A DNA stretch of 64,000 bases, from contig NZ_VCIG01000004.1 of NCBI RefSeq assembly GCF_006345815.1, forward strand, positions 1-64,000. The letters are read 5' to 3'. How positions within the stretch are numbered: the stretch's first letter is position 1; each line of letters opens with the position of its first letter. Position numbers and translations under genes: made by a program. Shown here one piece after another: positions 1-8,575 of this stretch. This DNA is from Ochrobactrum sp. CGA5. Its GTDB lineage: Bacteria > Pseudomonadota > Alphaproteobacteria > Rhizobiales > Rhizobiaceae. The notes beneath the pieces are model-generated. The model searched no databases. It saw only the letters and a program-made list of their open reading frames with translations, and was not told the DNA's origin.

Positions 1-137
1 GATATCTTTGATCGTCCTCTCCGCAGAAGACGTTTGGGGAACGGGTTTCTGTCTCATCTTTGCGTCCTTTGATAAAGCTATGATGAGCCGAAAATCCTCT
101 CTTCTTAATTAAACCAGTTTTGTCTCAAAGGCCCTGA

Positions 138-455
138 TGTCGGACATTTTTGGCTGTTCTCCCCGACAATAATAACGTCATTGCAACAGCCATGCTGGCA
201 TGCGATCCCCGATTTGAGCGCGGTGAGGTGGCAATCTCTGTTCGAGCCGATTTTAAAGGCAAAGGAGTTGCCTGGGAACTTCTAAGACACATTGCACGTT
301 ATGCTGAAGCTCAAGGGGTGAAGATACTGGAAGCAATCGAAAGCCGAGAAAACCATGAAGCGATTGAACTGGAACGGGAGCAGGGGTTTTCGGTTGAACC
401 ATATCCTGATGACGCCACTTTATTGCTCGTTAGAAAGAAGCTTCTAAAGAGTTGA
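138..455 (+). pseudogene. GNAT acetyltransferase remnant, 5'-truncated
   Basis: The reading frame opens right after a stop at 135-137 and has no convincing ATG or ribosome site; its first possible start is TTG at 150. The encoded ~100 residues look like the C-terminal half of a GNAT N-acetyltransferase. A strand of the fold (GEVAISVRADFKGKGVAWELL) contains the acetyl-CoA-binding loop in the form FKGKGVAWELL, which resembles the family's Q/RxxGxG/A motif. It is followed by a helix and a closing segment ending near VRKKL. The N-terminal half of the domain is absent, so it is probably inactive. It lies at the edge of a region full of gene remnants. A short functional GNAT using a TTG start is possible but less likely. 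Confidence 0.55.
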
Positions 456-830
456 ACGCAATTAACCCATCCCCCTTGACCCGGTGAATTTGGATACGGG
501 GTGATACGCTGTCACGACAAGATGAAATATATGAAAATTCCAATGAACAGCGCGGTTAACTGAATAGTGAGAAATACCGGCTGAAGCTTCTTGATCCCAT
601 TACAACGCTGAAACTACATCTGGAAACCGTATTTGTTAGTACTGCAACGCCAATAACTTGTGCGGCCAGATCAGGCTCCAGTTGTCTTGGTAGTGCTGTT
701 CAGCTCACAATAACAGCGTGATTTCATTTTGTTGAAAACGACTGCGCGCGGTAGGAAATTTGGGTTCATTGTGGATTCTTCTGGCACTGAAAAAGGATCC
801 AGTTGTCAGAATCCATGCCGCGGTGACTAG
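456..830. other. Gene-free stretch
   Basis: I see no credible coding region, RNA gene or clear promoter here. Short open frames lack ribosome sites and do not resemble protein families. It separates the GNAT remnant from the DUF4010 remnant and is probably decayed accessory DNA. Confidence 0.5.
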
Positions 831-834
831 AACC

Positions 835-1401
835 GGCGCCCGCCGTATAGCTGACGGAAACGAAAGAAATCCCGTCAGTATCGAGGTTTCCAGCAGGATA
901 TGCTATTGGCACGCAAGTGCTCCGGCCACAAGATCATTGCAGGACGATAACTGTTTGCTGCGGCGGGAATTTGTCAGCTTGAGATGAAATAATCCCACCC
1001 AAGCCGCCGGCCAATATTTGTCCCATCTTCTCACCGAATGTTCTGAGTGCCAGGTACCCCGTAAAAGATACTTCGGTTAAAATCGCCACTAATGCCCAGA
1101 TGTCGGAAAGCGATAATCCTCCAAAGGATATAAGCCTTTGGGCAGGAATGATCAGTAAGATCACAAATATCATGGCAAGAAAGATAATTCCCGATCGTAA
1201 CTCTTCCCATGTTAAAGTCCGCATGAACGTATGCAGAGCATGTCGGCTTGCAAGCAGTGCGACCAAAGTGACGCCGCCGGCGACAGCAAAGGTCTGGCTA
1301 CCAATCACGACCAATACACCAAGTGCAAATGTCGTCATGCCGACGATTGCACTAATCTCTATAGCAAGACCGAGACGTTCGAAGAGGACAATTGTCTCCA
1401 T
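835..1401 (-). pseudogene. MgtC/DUF4010-family membrane protein remnant
   Basis: The open part (936-1401) encodes about 155 residues matching the middle of a MgtC/SapB-DUF4010 membrane protein. It has a helix with GLAIEISAIVGM, then LTWEELRSGIIFLAM, SLSDIWALVAIL and FTGYLALRTFGEKMG, ending in GGLGGIISS where the family normally reads GGLxSSTA. The complete family is about 400 residues, so the MgtC-like first third is missing. After residue ~140 the frame is lost. Family-like residues (RRSKQ, then ILLETSILTG) continue in another frame, with an in-frame stop, down to about base 835. I infer a 5'-truncated and frameshifted pseudogene that abuts the end of the downstream hydrolase gene. Confidence 0.6.
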
Positions 1402-1437
1402 TCCAGGGCACTGGAACCCGAGTTGAAGCTATTACGT

Positions 1438-2796
1438 TTATAGCGTGAACTCCTGGTCCTGACGCGGAACCAGGCTTGTCCAACCGAGCTGTCGTTCGAT
1501 CCTAACGCGCAAGGCGTCAGATGCTTCAGGCTCCCCATGTACGATAAATATTCCCTTTGGCGCTCTTTTAAAACCAGATAGCCACCGTATCAACTCAGAT
1601 GCATCCGCGTGCGCCGATAGCATTTCCAAAGAAACAACCTCAGCATTGATAGGGATCCAGGAGCCGAAAATCTTCAATTCTCTGCCGCCGTCTCTTAGTG
1701 ACTGGCCCCGCGTTCCCGCAGCCTGGAAGCCCGCGAGTAAAATAGTATTTCTGGGGTCGGGCCCGAAAGACTTCAAATGATGAAGAACTCGTCCTCCCGT
1801 TGCCATTCCAGATGCGGAGATAACAATCTTTGGAAGAGAACTGGCTGTAATAGCTTTCGAACTGTCTACATCGTTAGTATAGCGTGCGATGCTAAAAGCT
1901 CTGCGGCAAGCCTGCGGGGACAACCGATGATCGGAAATATGGGCGCTCATCAACTCTGTCGCATCAATAGCCATGGGGCTGTCAAGATAGATCGGTATAC
2001 CGGCAAGTCGTCCGCTTTCTTTCAATTTCCATAGATGGTAGAGTATTTCTTGGGCTCGCCCTACAGCAAAAGCCGGTACAATTAACGTACCTCCACGTTT
2101 CAATGTTCTTTCTGCTACATCACCCAGTGCATCAGTAGCATCGGTTTCGGGGTGACGACGATCACCGTAAGTGGATTCAATAATTACGTAATCAGCATCT
2201 GGAGGTGTCTCCGGGTCTCGCATTATTGGATCATTATATCGACCGATATCTCCCGAAAACACTATCTTCTTGCCGCCCCAGTCAATTTGCACGTTTGCTG
2301 CGCCGAGGATATGGCCCGCATAGCGAAAATGAACTCGCGCACCGTGGTTAAGCAGAGCAGTTTGATTAAACTCAACCCTGGAAAAGTGTTGTAACGCCCT
2401 GACCGCGTCTTGCACGGTATAAAGGGGAAGGGCGGGCTTGTGTTTTGAAAGAGAATGCTGATTAAGAAACTCGGCATCTTTTTCCTGCAGATGGGCGCTA
2501 TCTTTTAATATTAACTCTGCAACGTCCCGGGTAGCGGGTGTCGAATAGATTTTGCCACGAAATCCGTCATGAACGAGCTTGGGCAGATACCCACTATGAT
2601 CCAGATGCGCATGCGTAAGAACCACCGCATCAATCGCGTCTGCGGAAAGGGGAAGCCTGGTCCAGTTAAGCTCGCGAAGATTCTTCACCCCTTGGAAAAG
2701 CCCGCAGTCAACAAGAAGGTTGTTGTGTTCGAATGTCAGCAGAAATTTAGAACCGGTAACAGTCCCCGCTCCACCCAGAAACTTCAAAGTTACCAA
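1438..2796 (-). CDS. MBL-fold/beta-CASP metallo-hydrolase (RNA-processing type)
   Basis: This 452-residue protein has the full architecture of the YSH1/CPSF-like metallo-beta-lactamase family. The zinc motif HAHLDH is at residues 62-67. Then come GHILGAANV, the metal-binding FSGDIGRYND, and the beta-CASP insert with ESTYGDRRHP, PAFAVGRAQEILY and SASGMATGG. The C-terminal part carries LSAHADASELIRW and HGEPEASDALR, the late histidine motifs. Such proteins are cytoplasmic Zn-dependent nucleases or exonuclease-like enzymes; in many alphaproteobacteria they sit beside universal stress proteins and cation ATPases in oxygen-responsive clusters, as here. No FNR-like box was found directly upstream of its ATG. 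The substrate is unknown. Confidence 0.85.
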   Translation of the reverse strand: MVTLKFLGGAGTVTGSKFLLTFEHNNLLVDCGLFQGVKNLRELNWTRLPLSADAIDAVVLTHAHLDHSGYLPKLVHDGFRGKIYSTPATRDVAELILKDSAHLQEKDAEFLNQHSLSKHKPALPLYTVQDAVRALQHFSRVEFNQTALLNHGARVHFRYAGHILGAANVQIDWGGKKIVFSGDIGRYNDPIMRDPETPPDADYVIIESTYGDRRHPETDATDALGDVAERTLKRGGTLIVPAFAVGRAQEILYHLWKLKESGRLAGIPIYLDSPMAIDATELMSAHISDHRLSPQACRRAFSIARYTNDVDSSKAITASSLPKIVISASGMATGGRVLHHLKSFGPDPRNTILLAGFQAAGTRGQSLRDGGRELKIFGSWIPINAEVVSLEMLSAHADASELIRWLSGFKRAPKGIFIVHGEPEASDALRVRIERQLGWTSLVPRQDQEFTL

Positions 2797-3070
2797 CGAT
2801 AAGCTCCCTCAGTAAAGGGTTAATCGGATCCACTCTGGAAGGTGACTTGCGGCATCATTATATGAATAAGATAGAGACCGTCCAATTTTCTCTGTCGCGA
2901 AGAGAGCGTTAATTTGGAAGTCACTCCATTCCAGTTTGTGATCTCCTGTCCACGTCATCTGCATCGTAATGAACCGCATGAAACGATACAACCAGTCCGG
3001 CGTAGCACAATCCCGACAGAGCTGCTCTGTATCTATGACAAAGTTTTGAAAGAGTAGATTACTCCGGCAG

Positions 3071-3093
3071 CCATTTCGTTAGAAACGAAATGG
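3071..3093. repeat. Perfect 10-bp hairpin with 3-nt loop
   Basis: CCATTTCGTT (3071-3080) is followed by AGA and its exact complement AACGAAATGG (3084-3093). No T-run follows on either strand, so it is not a standard terminator. It lies upstream of the minus-strand hydrolase gene. Function unknown. Confidence 0.6.
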
Positions 3094-3232
3094 GAGTCGG
3101 GCGTTTCCCGCAGAAATAAGCTTGGAGATATGTACTCCAGCAAGTTACTCCGCTTGGGCACGAGCAACCTTGGTGAACCATCTCGATCAATGAACATCGT
3201 TCGCTAATATGTAACTCATTATTACCAAAAGT

Positions 3233-3269
3233 GGTCGAGGCGCTACACCATGGTGCCTACACCTCGACC
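3233..3269. repeat. Hairpin module copy 1 (GGTCGAGG arms)
   Basis: GGTCGAGG at 3233-3240 is complemented by CCTCGACC at 3262-3269. The loop contains a second palindrome, CACCATGGTG (3246-3255). The same arms recur 184 bp further on, and each copy is followed by an FNR-like box at nearly equal distance. Confidence 0.65.
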
Positions 3270-3343
3270 TGTCCCGTCCGACGGCGCCATTCGGTTTCGT
3301 ACTACGGAACAAGGGAGTTTTAGCAGAGTCCGCGTGAATAGCT

Positions 3344-3357
3344 TTGATGTGGATCAA
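3344..3357. promoter_or_regulatory. FNR/FixK-type box, exact consensus
   Basis: TTGAT-GTGG-ATCAA is a perfect TTGAT-N4-ATCAA inverted repeat, the consensus of Crp/Fnr-family anaerobic regulators (FNR, FixK, FnrN). No open gene lies at the usual distance on either strand. It may drive a small RNA or be left from a lost gene. Confidence 0.65.
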
Positions 3358-3416
3358 AATTTTACCGTGATTTTTTTGCGCAGTTAACGGTGGTTGAGAA
3401 CAAGACTGCTCAATGC

Positions 3417-3453
3417 GGTCGAGGCTCCGCACTGGAAAGCAGAAGCCTCGACC
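3417..3453. repeat. Hairpin module copy 2 (GGTCGAGGCT arms)
   Basis: GGTCGAGGCT (3417-3426) pairs with AGCCTCGACC (3444-3453). The 8-base core of both arms is identical to copy 1, and the bases just after each copy are also similar (CCTCGACCT followed by C-rich sequence). This suggests an old tandem duplication. Confidence 0.65.
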
Positions 3454-3522
3454 TACCCCGCCATAGGGACTCGGTGACTGTGCGAGGCAATGATGAACTT
3501 AACAAAACTGAGAAATATGACT

Positions 3523-3536
3523 TTGACGTAGATCAA
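3523..3536. promoter_or_regulatory. FNR/FixK-type box
   Basis: TTGAC-GTAG-ATCAA is a near-perfect Crp/Fnr-family site with the spacer pattern GTrG shared by the boxes at 3344 and 8142. It lies 179 bp after the first box, matching the spacing of the two hairpins. No obvious gene is correctly placed downstream. Confidence 0.6.
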
Positions 3537-4085
3537 GGCCGAAGATGTGCAAGACCTGTCCTCCCTGTCATCCAGAGCCGCTTTGGGCGCAATAATGCTC
3601 TGGCAAAGCCTAATCAGCGGCTTACCGACTTAGTTCATGCTTTATATCGAAAAACACCGTATTCCTGCTCGAAGTTACTGCAATGGAACAATGTTCCGTG
3701 CACCAGTGTGCAGCCGGCTGCTCCACGCGAGATCCTGAGCCGAATGCTCTAACCTAAGAACGTCCGCTTTTTTAAAGGGTCAGATTCAGCCGCTGGAGCA
3801 AACTCGAAACTATATAAAATTTGGGGCAAGTTCAGAGCCATAGTCCAATGCCCTGCATCAAATCCTGGGCTCTTCTACTGCGCGAAGTGACGCTTGGAAT
3901 CGCCATTTATCTCTGTATGTGCCTCGCCTTTAATACCTTGTCGCCGGCGGCAGTGTAGGTCAGCTTTAAACCAAGGAATCCGAACTTGCTCCGTTGCATG
4001 CATGTTCTTTGGTGCGCAATGGTGTCGCGCTGAGAAGCGCCGACCGTAATGTACGGCACACGATAATCAGTTTATCTGCTAGGGA

Positions 4086-4099
4086 TTGACTGTGATCAA
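4086..4099 (+). promoter_or_regulatory. FNR/FixK-type box upstream of the stress protein gene
   Basis: TTGAC-TGTG-ATCAA is centred about 115 bp before the ATG of the universal stress protein gene at 4208. Class II activation (box centre near -41.5) would start transcription near 4134, a plausible leader length. Oxygen-responsive control of usp genes by FNR/FixK homologues is well known; its use here is inferred. Confidence 0.65.
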
Positions 4100-4207
4100 G
4101 TCTGATTCAAGACTTTTGTGCAAAGATGAAGTGCGAGGTTTTTTCGGTCGCGGAGCAAGTATGGTCTTGGGCGTTCCGAGCAATTGGGAAAAGTCGAGGT
4201 TCTAACG

Positions 4208-5044
4208 ATGTACACGCGTAATGCCTATATGCCTATAGCCACCTATCCCGAGGTTGTTGCGGATGGGGCGGTGCTGGCCGCTACGAGTTACGCAGCTGTG
4301 CTTGGAGGCACACTTCACGTCTCGACGTTCGCGGTTGATATTCCTTATATGTCCTCGGGGTTGGGCGATTTTTTTGTCGACGTCCCGGGTTTGGTCCGTG
4401 CGGTCGAGCAGAAGAGCAAAGCCGAATGCCATCGTCTGCATGCCCTGGTTCAAGAGCATGCAGGAAAGGGGCTTGATGTTTACTGTACGACTAGAACAGC
4501 TGTACTCGGCGGTGTGCTGGACGCCGCTGCCGAACAAGCACGATATTTCGACCTTGCGTTGCTTCCATGGTCAGGGGAGACAGTCGTTGCTCAAGATTTG
4601 GCTCAGGCTGTTGTGTTCGGCTCAGGCCGACCGACCATCCTGGTGCCGCCGTCCGCCCGTCCTGCTGCCCTTGAGCATATCGCTATAGCCTGGGACGGAG
4701 GCCGGGTCGCTGCACGCGCGCTCGGCGATGCTCTGGCACTGTTAGCTGAAGGCGGCTGCATCTCAGTGCTGACGGTTCAGGACGAAAAGCCACTGAATGG
4801 GTCAAATCTTGCTGGAACTCTGGCTTCCGCGCTGGAAAATAGGGGGGTCCGCGCCAAGCCTATCACAATCACACTGGGCGAAAGATCCATTGACGAGGCG
4901 TTGCAGGACACTGCCTTGACCGAAGGGGCACAGATTCTGGCGATGGGAGGCTTCGGTCATTCCCGTATTCGCGACTTCATTCTTGGTGGCGCCACGAGGG
5001 GGATATTCACTCAGGTCAGACTTCCAGTTCTGCTTTCTCATTGA
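4208..5044 (+). CDS. Tandem universal stress protein (UspA family)
   Basis: The 278-residue protein contains two Usp-like halves. The second is clearer, beginning HIAIAWDGGRVAARALGDA and ending with ALTEGAQILAMGGFGHSRIRD, followed by FILGGATRGIF and the closing strand LPVLLSH. The motif GGFGHSR-x9-GGATR corresponds to the ATP-binding G-2x-G-9x-G-(S/T) loop of UspA proteins. I chose ATG 4208 because GAGG lies nine bases before it; an in-frame TTG at 4184 has no ribosome site. Two-domain Usps act in the cytoplasm in stress survival, often under low oxygen. The upstream FNR-type box and the neighbouring hydrolase and cation ATPase support that setting. The exact role is not predictable. Confidence 0.85.
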   Translation: MYTRNAYMPIATYPEVVADGAVLAATSYAAVLGGTLHVSTFAVDIPYMSSGLGDFFVDVPGLVRAVEQKSKAECHRLHALVQEHAGKGLDVYCTTRTAVLGGVLDAAAEQARYFDLALLPWSGETVVAQDLAQAVVFGSGRPTILVPPSARPAALEHIAIAWDGGRVAARALGDALALLAEGGCISVLTVQDEKPLNGSNLAGTLASALENRGVRAKPITITLGERSIDEALQDTALTEGAQILAMGGFGHSRIRDFILGGATRGIFTQVRLPVLLSH

Positions 5045-5318
5045 ACACTGTTGGCAAGCCTGAGGTGGCTACTCAGGGATAACAGCAATCTAAATGGGAG
5101 ACGCAGTTCGGATTTACCTTTTCAACGAAACGCGCAGTATAGGCGATGCCGACTGCAAAAGTGTAACTCGCGAAAAGCGCTCTGCGTCTCGATTTTTTGA
5201 CGTTCTATTTCCCGGATCGGTTGATCGTGTTTGGGCGGTTCTGATCGCGGCCGGTAACATGCTGTGTGGTATGCCGCAGGCTGATATCACATGAGACATC
5301 CGCTTGTCGGTGTTGGCC

Positions 5319-8057
5319 TTACTGTTCTTTCATTGGTTTGCAAGCGCTTGTGTTGTCATTCTTGAACGATTTGCGTTCCATCCAAATGCGCTCACTTATC
5401 AGCCATGCCTGCCCCCCAATCAGCGGCAGCAGGCTGCATCCGATCGCTAACGCCCATCCTTTAGTCCCGATAGGTACGATTTGCAGCGCAGAAGCAACGA
5501 CAGGCAACGTCACGGCAGCAAGTATGAGGCCAAGACAGAGCAGGAGCGCATACCAGACGAGGCGATTTAACACCACTGCATTCCGCCATCTGGCACTGTG
5601 GCCGTCATGCATGTTGAAGACGTGCCAGAGCTGGGCAAACGCGATGGTGAGGAAGGAGATCGTCGTCGCGTTCTGCGCTTCAAAACTGAAACCCTTAGTC
5701 GCGACGATGAGCGCGATCAACGTGCTCACCGCAATCGACAGACCATAGCCAACGACTCTACGCCACTGTGCGGCCGAAAGCATAGGCTCTTTCGGCGGAC
5801 GTGGCGGACGGGCCAGAACGTCTCCTTCTCCTTTACCGGTGGCGAGCGCGAAGGCCGGGAAGACGTCGGTCACCAGATTGAGGAATAATATCTGTAGCGG
5901 CGTCATTGGCAAAGGCAGGCCGGCCAATATGGCAAGCCCGATCACGAGTATCTCAGCGAGATTGCAGGAGAGCAGGTAGATCGAGAAGCGACGAATGTTG
6001 TCGAAAATGATCCGCCCCTCGCGAACCGCGTGGACAATGGTGGTGAAAGCATCATCGAGCAGCACCATGTCGGCTGCCTCGCGCGCCACGTCGGTACCTC
6101 TGCGGCCCATGGCGACGCCGATATCGGCTTTGGCCAGCGCTGGCGCATCATTAACACCATCGCCGATCATGGCGACCACCTGGCCTTGGCGCTGAAACCG
6201 GTCGATCAGATTGAGTTTCTGCTCTGGAGTTACGCGCGCAAAGACGTTCCGGGTGACTTTCTTATCACGTCCGACTTCCGATGTTTCCTCAAGCTGCGGC
6301 AGTTCTGTCCCGACTGTCACAACTGCATCGGGTCCTGAAATGCCGACAGCACGGGCGATGCTGAGCGCTGTGCCGGGATGATCGCCGGTCGCCATCACGA
6401 CGCGGATACCAGCGCTGCGCAAGGCAGCCACAGCTTCCGCGATATCGAGCCGTGGAGGATCGCGGAAGGCCACAAGACCGAGAAAGGAGAGACCCCGAGC
6501 AACTGGTTTGTTCAGCTCTGCTACAGGATCAATGGCGACCGCGAGCACACGCAAGCCATCGGCCGCCAGACGCTCGGCACGAGCGAACCATACTGCCCGT
6601 GTAGTGTCATCCAGCGTCTCCGCCTCGATACCGATCCGATCAGCTGACGCCAGCACTTCTTCCGGCGCACCTTTGACGGCGGCCAAGTGGCCATCGTGGT
6701 GGCGGTGTACAGTCGCCATTATCTTTGTCGCCGTGTCGAACGGTTCTTCAGCGACTTCTGGATAGTCGTCGAGCTGCTCGCTGCGATGGAGGCCTGCAAA
6801 ACCGCCAGCACGCAGGAGTGCCACTTCCATCGGGTCTCCTGTGCCAGAAGCGCCATGGCGCTCATATTCTGCGTTCGAGCAGAGCACCCCAATCAGAAGT
6901 GCGCGCAGCAACCCCTGATCGTTGGCGGGATCGATCGGCTTCTCGTCTTTCAGAAAAATGGCGCGCGAGTGATCAATCGTGAACTCGCCCGAAGGGGTTA
7001 AGACCCTCTCAACCTCCATCCGGTTCTCGGTCAGAGTACCCGTCTTGTCGGTAAGGATGAGCGTCGTGGAACCAAGTGTCTCCACTGCTGCCAGGTTCTC
7101 TAGGATTGCGTTGTTTGCTGCCATTCGCAGCACGCCACGCGCAAGTGTCAGTGTGGCAACGATAGGCAGACCTTCCGGGATCGCCGCTACGGCGAGCGCT
7201 ATCGCCGTTTCCACCATCAGGAAGATAGGCTTCCCTGAATAGACACCGGCCGCAGCCACTACGGCGGCAAGCACGAGTGTGAGCAAGATCAGATGGCGGG
7301 AGAGGAGCGCCAGTTGTCTCTCCAGTGGGGATTCGCCACTCTCAGCCCCCTCGATAAGATCGGCGATACGTCCGATTTCGGTGGCCTGTCCTGTACCGGT
7401 AACGATGGCCACTCCGCTACCCCGCACGACATGCGTGCCTCTGAACAGCATGGCGCTCCGATCGGCGAGCGCAGCCAATTCGGGATTGGCATCAACACCT
7501 TTGTCTACCGGGAGGGATTCACCAGTGAGTGCAGACTCGTCAACGCTTAATGCTGAACTGCTTGCGCACCGCATATCGGCCGGTACGACATCGCCGGCGT
7601 CGAGAACCACTACGTCACCGGGTACAAGCACGTCGGCGGAAACCTGACGCGATTTGCCATCCCTTCGCACGCGCACGTTGCGTGTCACGAGTTGCCTCAG
7701 CGCTTCCATCGAACGCAGGGCCTGTCGCTCCATGCAATAGCCTATGGCCGCATTGACTACGAGTACGGCGGCAATTGCCGCAGCCTGTTTCCATTCCGCA
7801 TATACGAGCGAGAGCACCATCGCGGTCACGAGCAAGGCCACAACTGAACTGGCAAACTGTCGCAATATCAGAGCCAAGTCGGTGACGGGCTTGCGCGCAA
7901 CAACTTTGTTCGACCCAAAAAGGTCAAGCCGCCGGTCTGCCTCCTCCTGCGTCAGGCCAACTGTCAGATCCACATCAAAATGGTCGGCAACCGCCGCTAC
8001 CGGGAGGGCATGCGATCCGAACGGCAGAGTGTCCGCCTTGATGGATACGGGTTCCAT
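5319..8057 (-). CDS. Cation-transporting P-type ATPase (P2A-like)
   Basis: The 912-residue protein has the complete P-type ATPase plan. There is an N-terminal cation-ATPase domain, then the actuator loop with TGES (178-181), the membrane motif PEGLP (294-298), phosphorylation site DKTGTLT with Asp337, the nucleotide domain, ATGDHPGTA, the hinge GDGVNDAPALAKAD, and a C-terminal group of membrane helices containing NLVTDVFPAFALA. PEGLP and the C-terminal domain place it with P2-type Ca2+ or monovalent-cation pumps of the inner membrane; the ion is uncertain. The frame stays open back to 8417, but GGAGG lies five bases before the ATG at 8057 and an FNR-type box sits 85 bp upstream, so the short start is preferred. 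Confidence 0.88.
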   Translation of the reverse strand: MEPVSIKADTLPFGSHALPVAAVADHFDVDLTVGLTQEEADRRLDLFGSNKVVARKPVTDLALILRQFASSVVALLVTAMVLSLVYAEWKQAAAIAAVLVVNAAIGYCMERQALRSMEALRQLVTRNVRVRRDGKSRQVSADVLVPGDVVVLDAGDVVPADMRCASSSALSVDESALTGESLPVDKGVDANPELAALADRSAMLFRGTHVVRGSGVAIVTGTGQATEIGRIADLIEGAESGESPLERQLALLSRHLILLTLVLAAVVAAAGVYSGKPIFLMVETAIALAVAAIPEGLPIVATLTLARGVLRMAANNAILENLAAVETLGSTTLILTDKTGTLTENRMEVERVLTPSGEFTIDHSRAIFLKDEKPIDPANDQGLLRALLIGVLCSNAEYERHGASGTGDPMEVALLRAGGFAGLHRSEQLDDYPEVAEEPFDTATKIMATVHRHHDGHLAAVKGAPEEVLASADRIGIEAETLDDTTRAVWFARAERLAADGLRVLAVAIDPVAELNKPVARGLSFLGLVAFRDPPRLDIAEAVAALRSAGIRVVMATGDHPGTALSIARAVGISGPDAVVTVGTELPQLEETSEVGRDKKVTRNVFARVTPEQKLNLIDRFQRQGQVVAMIGDGVNDAPALAKADIGVAMGRRGTDVAREAADMVLLDDAFTTIVHAVREGRIIFDNIRRFSIYLLSCNLAEILVIGLAILAGLPLPMTPLQILFLNLVTDVFPAFALATGKGEGDVLARPPRPPKEPMLSAAQWRRVVGYGLSIAVSTLIALIVATKGFSFEAQNATTISFLTIAFAQLWHVFNMHDGHSARWRNAVVLNRLVWYALLLCLGLILAAVTLPVVASALQIVPIGTKGWALAIGCSLLPLIGGQAWLISERIWMERKSFKNDNTSACKPMKEQ

Positions 8058-8141
8058 AAACACCTCCATTTTTTGAGCATGAGCGCTCGCGACGTAGTGA
8101 AATCCATGGACCAGACTAACTTGCCTTGAAAGCGGGTTACT

Positions 8142-8155
8142 TTGACGTGGGTCAA
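8142..8155 (-). promoter_or_regulatory. FNR/FixK-type box upstream of the cation ATPase
   Basis: TTGAC-GTGG-GTCAA is a perfect inverted repeat of the FNR class, 85 bp upstream of the chosen ATPase start. It shares the GTGG spacer with the orphan box at 3344. Its position supports the start at 8057. Confidence 0.65.
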
Positions 8156-8261
8156 GTGCCTCCGGGTACGTACAAATCAGAGAAGGCTGAGCCGATGCAA
8201 GTCTGTTGAGGCACACCGATGTAATCGGCGTGACACGGCAGCAATGCTGGCTTCCCCAATT

Positions 8262-8575
8262 CGACTGCCGCAGTTCACAGAACCCGGTGAATGAAGTTGA
8301 CCGGGTGCAATCTATTTTGTCGGTTGGCGTAATCCGGAGGAGATCACTGTCGATCTCGAATCGATCTTCAAGCGGCTGGAGATCGGGTTCAGGTCGCAAG
8401 GGGCAAAGCGTGTTCATCCAGATAAGAATCGGATCGAGTTGAACGATGGGTCTTGATTGCGACTATCTGATCACCGCCACCGACCCCGATCTGGCCTTTG
8501 ATGAGATCGTGGGTCTTGGAACTCATGGCCATATCTGGTCTATCTGTCATCTGAGCTATGCTACCGAGGCGAAAT
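8262..8575 (+). pseudogene. Sulfide:quinone oxidoreductase remnant, frameshifted
   Basis: Three successive frames encode stretches matching one region of sulfide:quinone oxidoreductase. First is NPVNEVDRV. After a small deletion the frame reads VGWRNPEEITVDLESIFKRL, then GAKRVHPDKNRIELNDGS. After one extra base near 8455 it reads DYLITATDPDLAFDEIVGLG and THGHIWSICH. The family reads xVGWRxxxxI, then DGxxxxYDYLxIATGPxLAFxExxGLGP-HGHTxSxC. The N-terminal FAD-binding region and everything after residue ~130 are missing. The frame stops where IS6 transposase sequence begins at about 8576. This gene cannot make a working enzyme. Confidence 0.65.

Larger units (their letters stand above)
2797..4207. 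other. Long gene-poor region with repeated hairpins and FNR-like boxes
   Basis: About 1.4 kb without a convincing gene. Short open frames at 2809-2991 (-), 3187-3432 (-) and 3390-3752 (+) lack ribosome sites and have protein-unlike composition. The region does contain a perfect short hairpin at 3071-3093, two hairpins sharing the arm GGTCGAGG, and three FNR/FixK-type boxes, each listed separately. It may hold promoters of lost genes or a small RNA. Confidence 0.6.

Noticed and set aside
2809-2991. 60-residue open frame upstream of the MBL hydrolase
   Set aside because: It starts at TTG without a ribosome site, and I could not assign a family. It may be chance.
3071-3093. Perfect hairpin as a transcription terminator
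   Set aside because: No T-run on either strand and no gene ending beside it.
3390-3752. 120-residue open frame across the second hairpin and FNR box
   Set aside because: Contains the palindrome and FNR box within it, lacks a ribosome site and has unlikely composition.
8057-8417. N-terminal extension of the cation ATPase to 8417
   Set aside because: The extension has no conserved sequence, an FNR box lies inside it, and a good ribosome site precedes the ATG at 8057.
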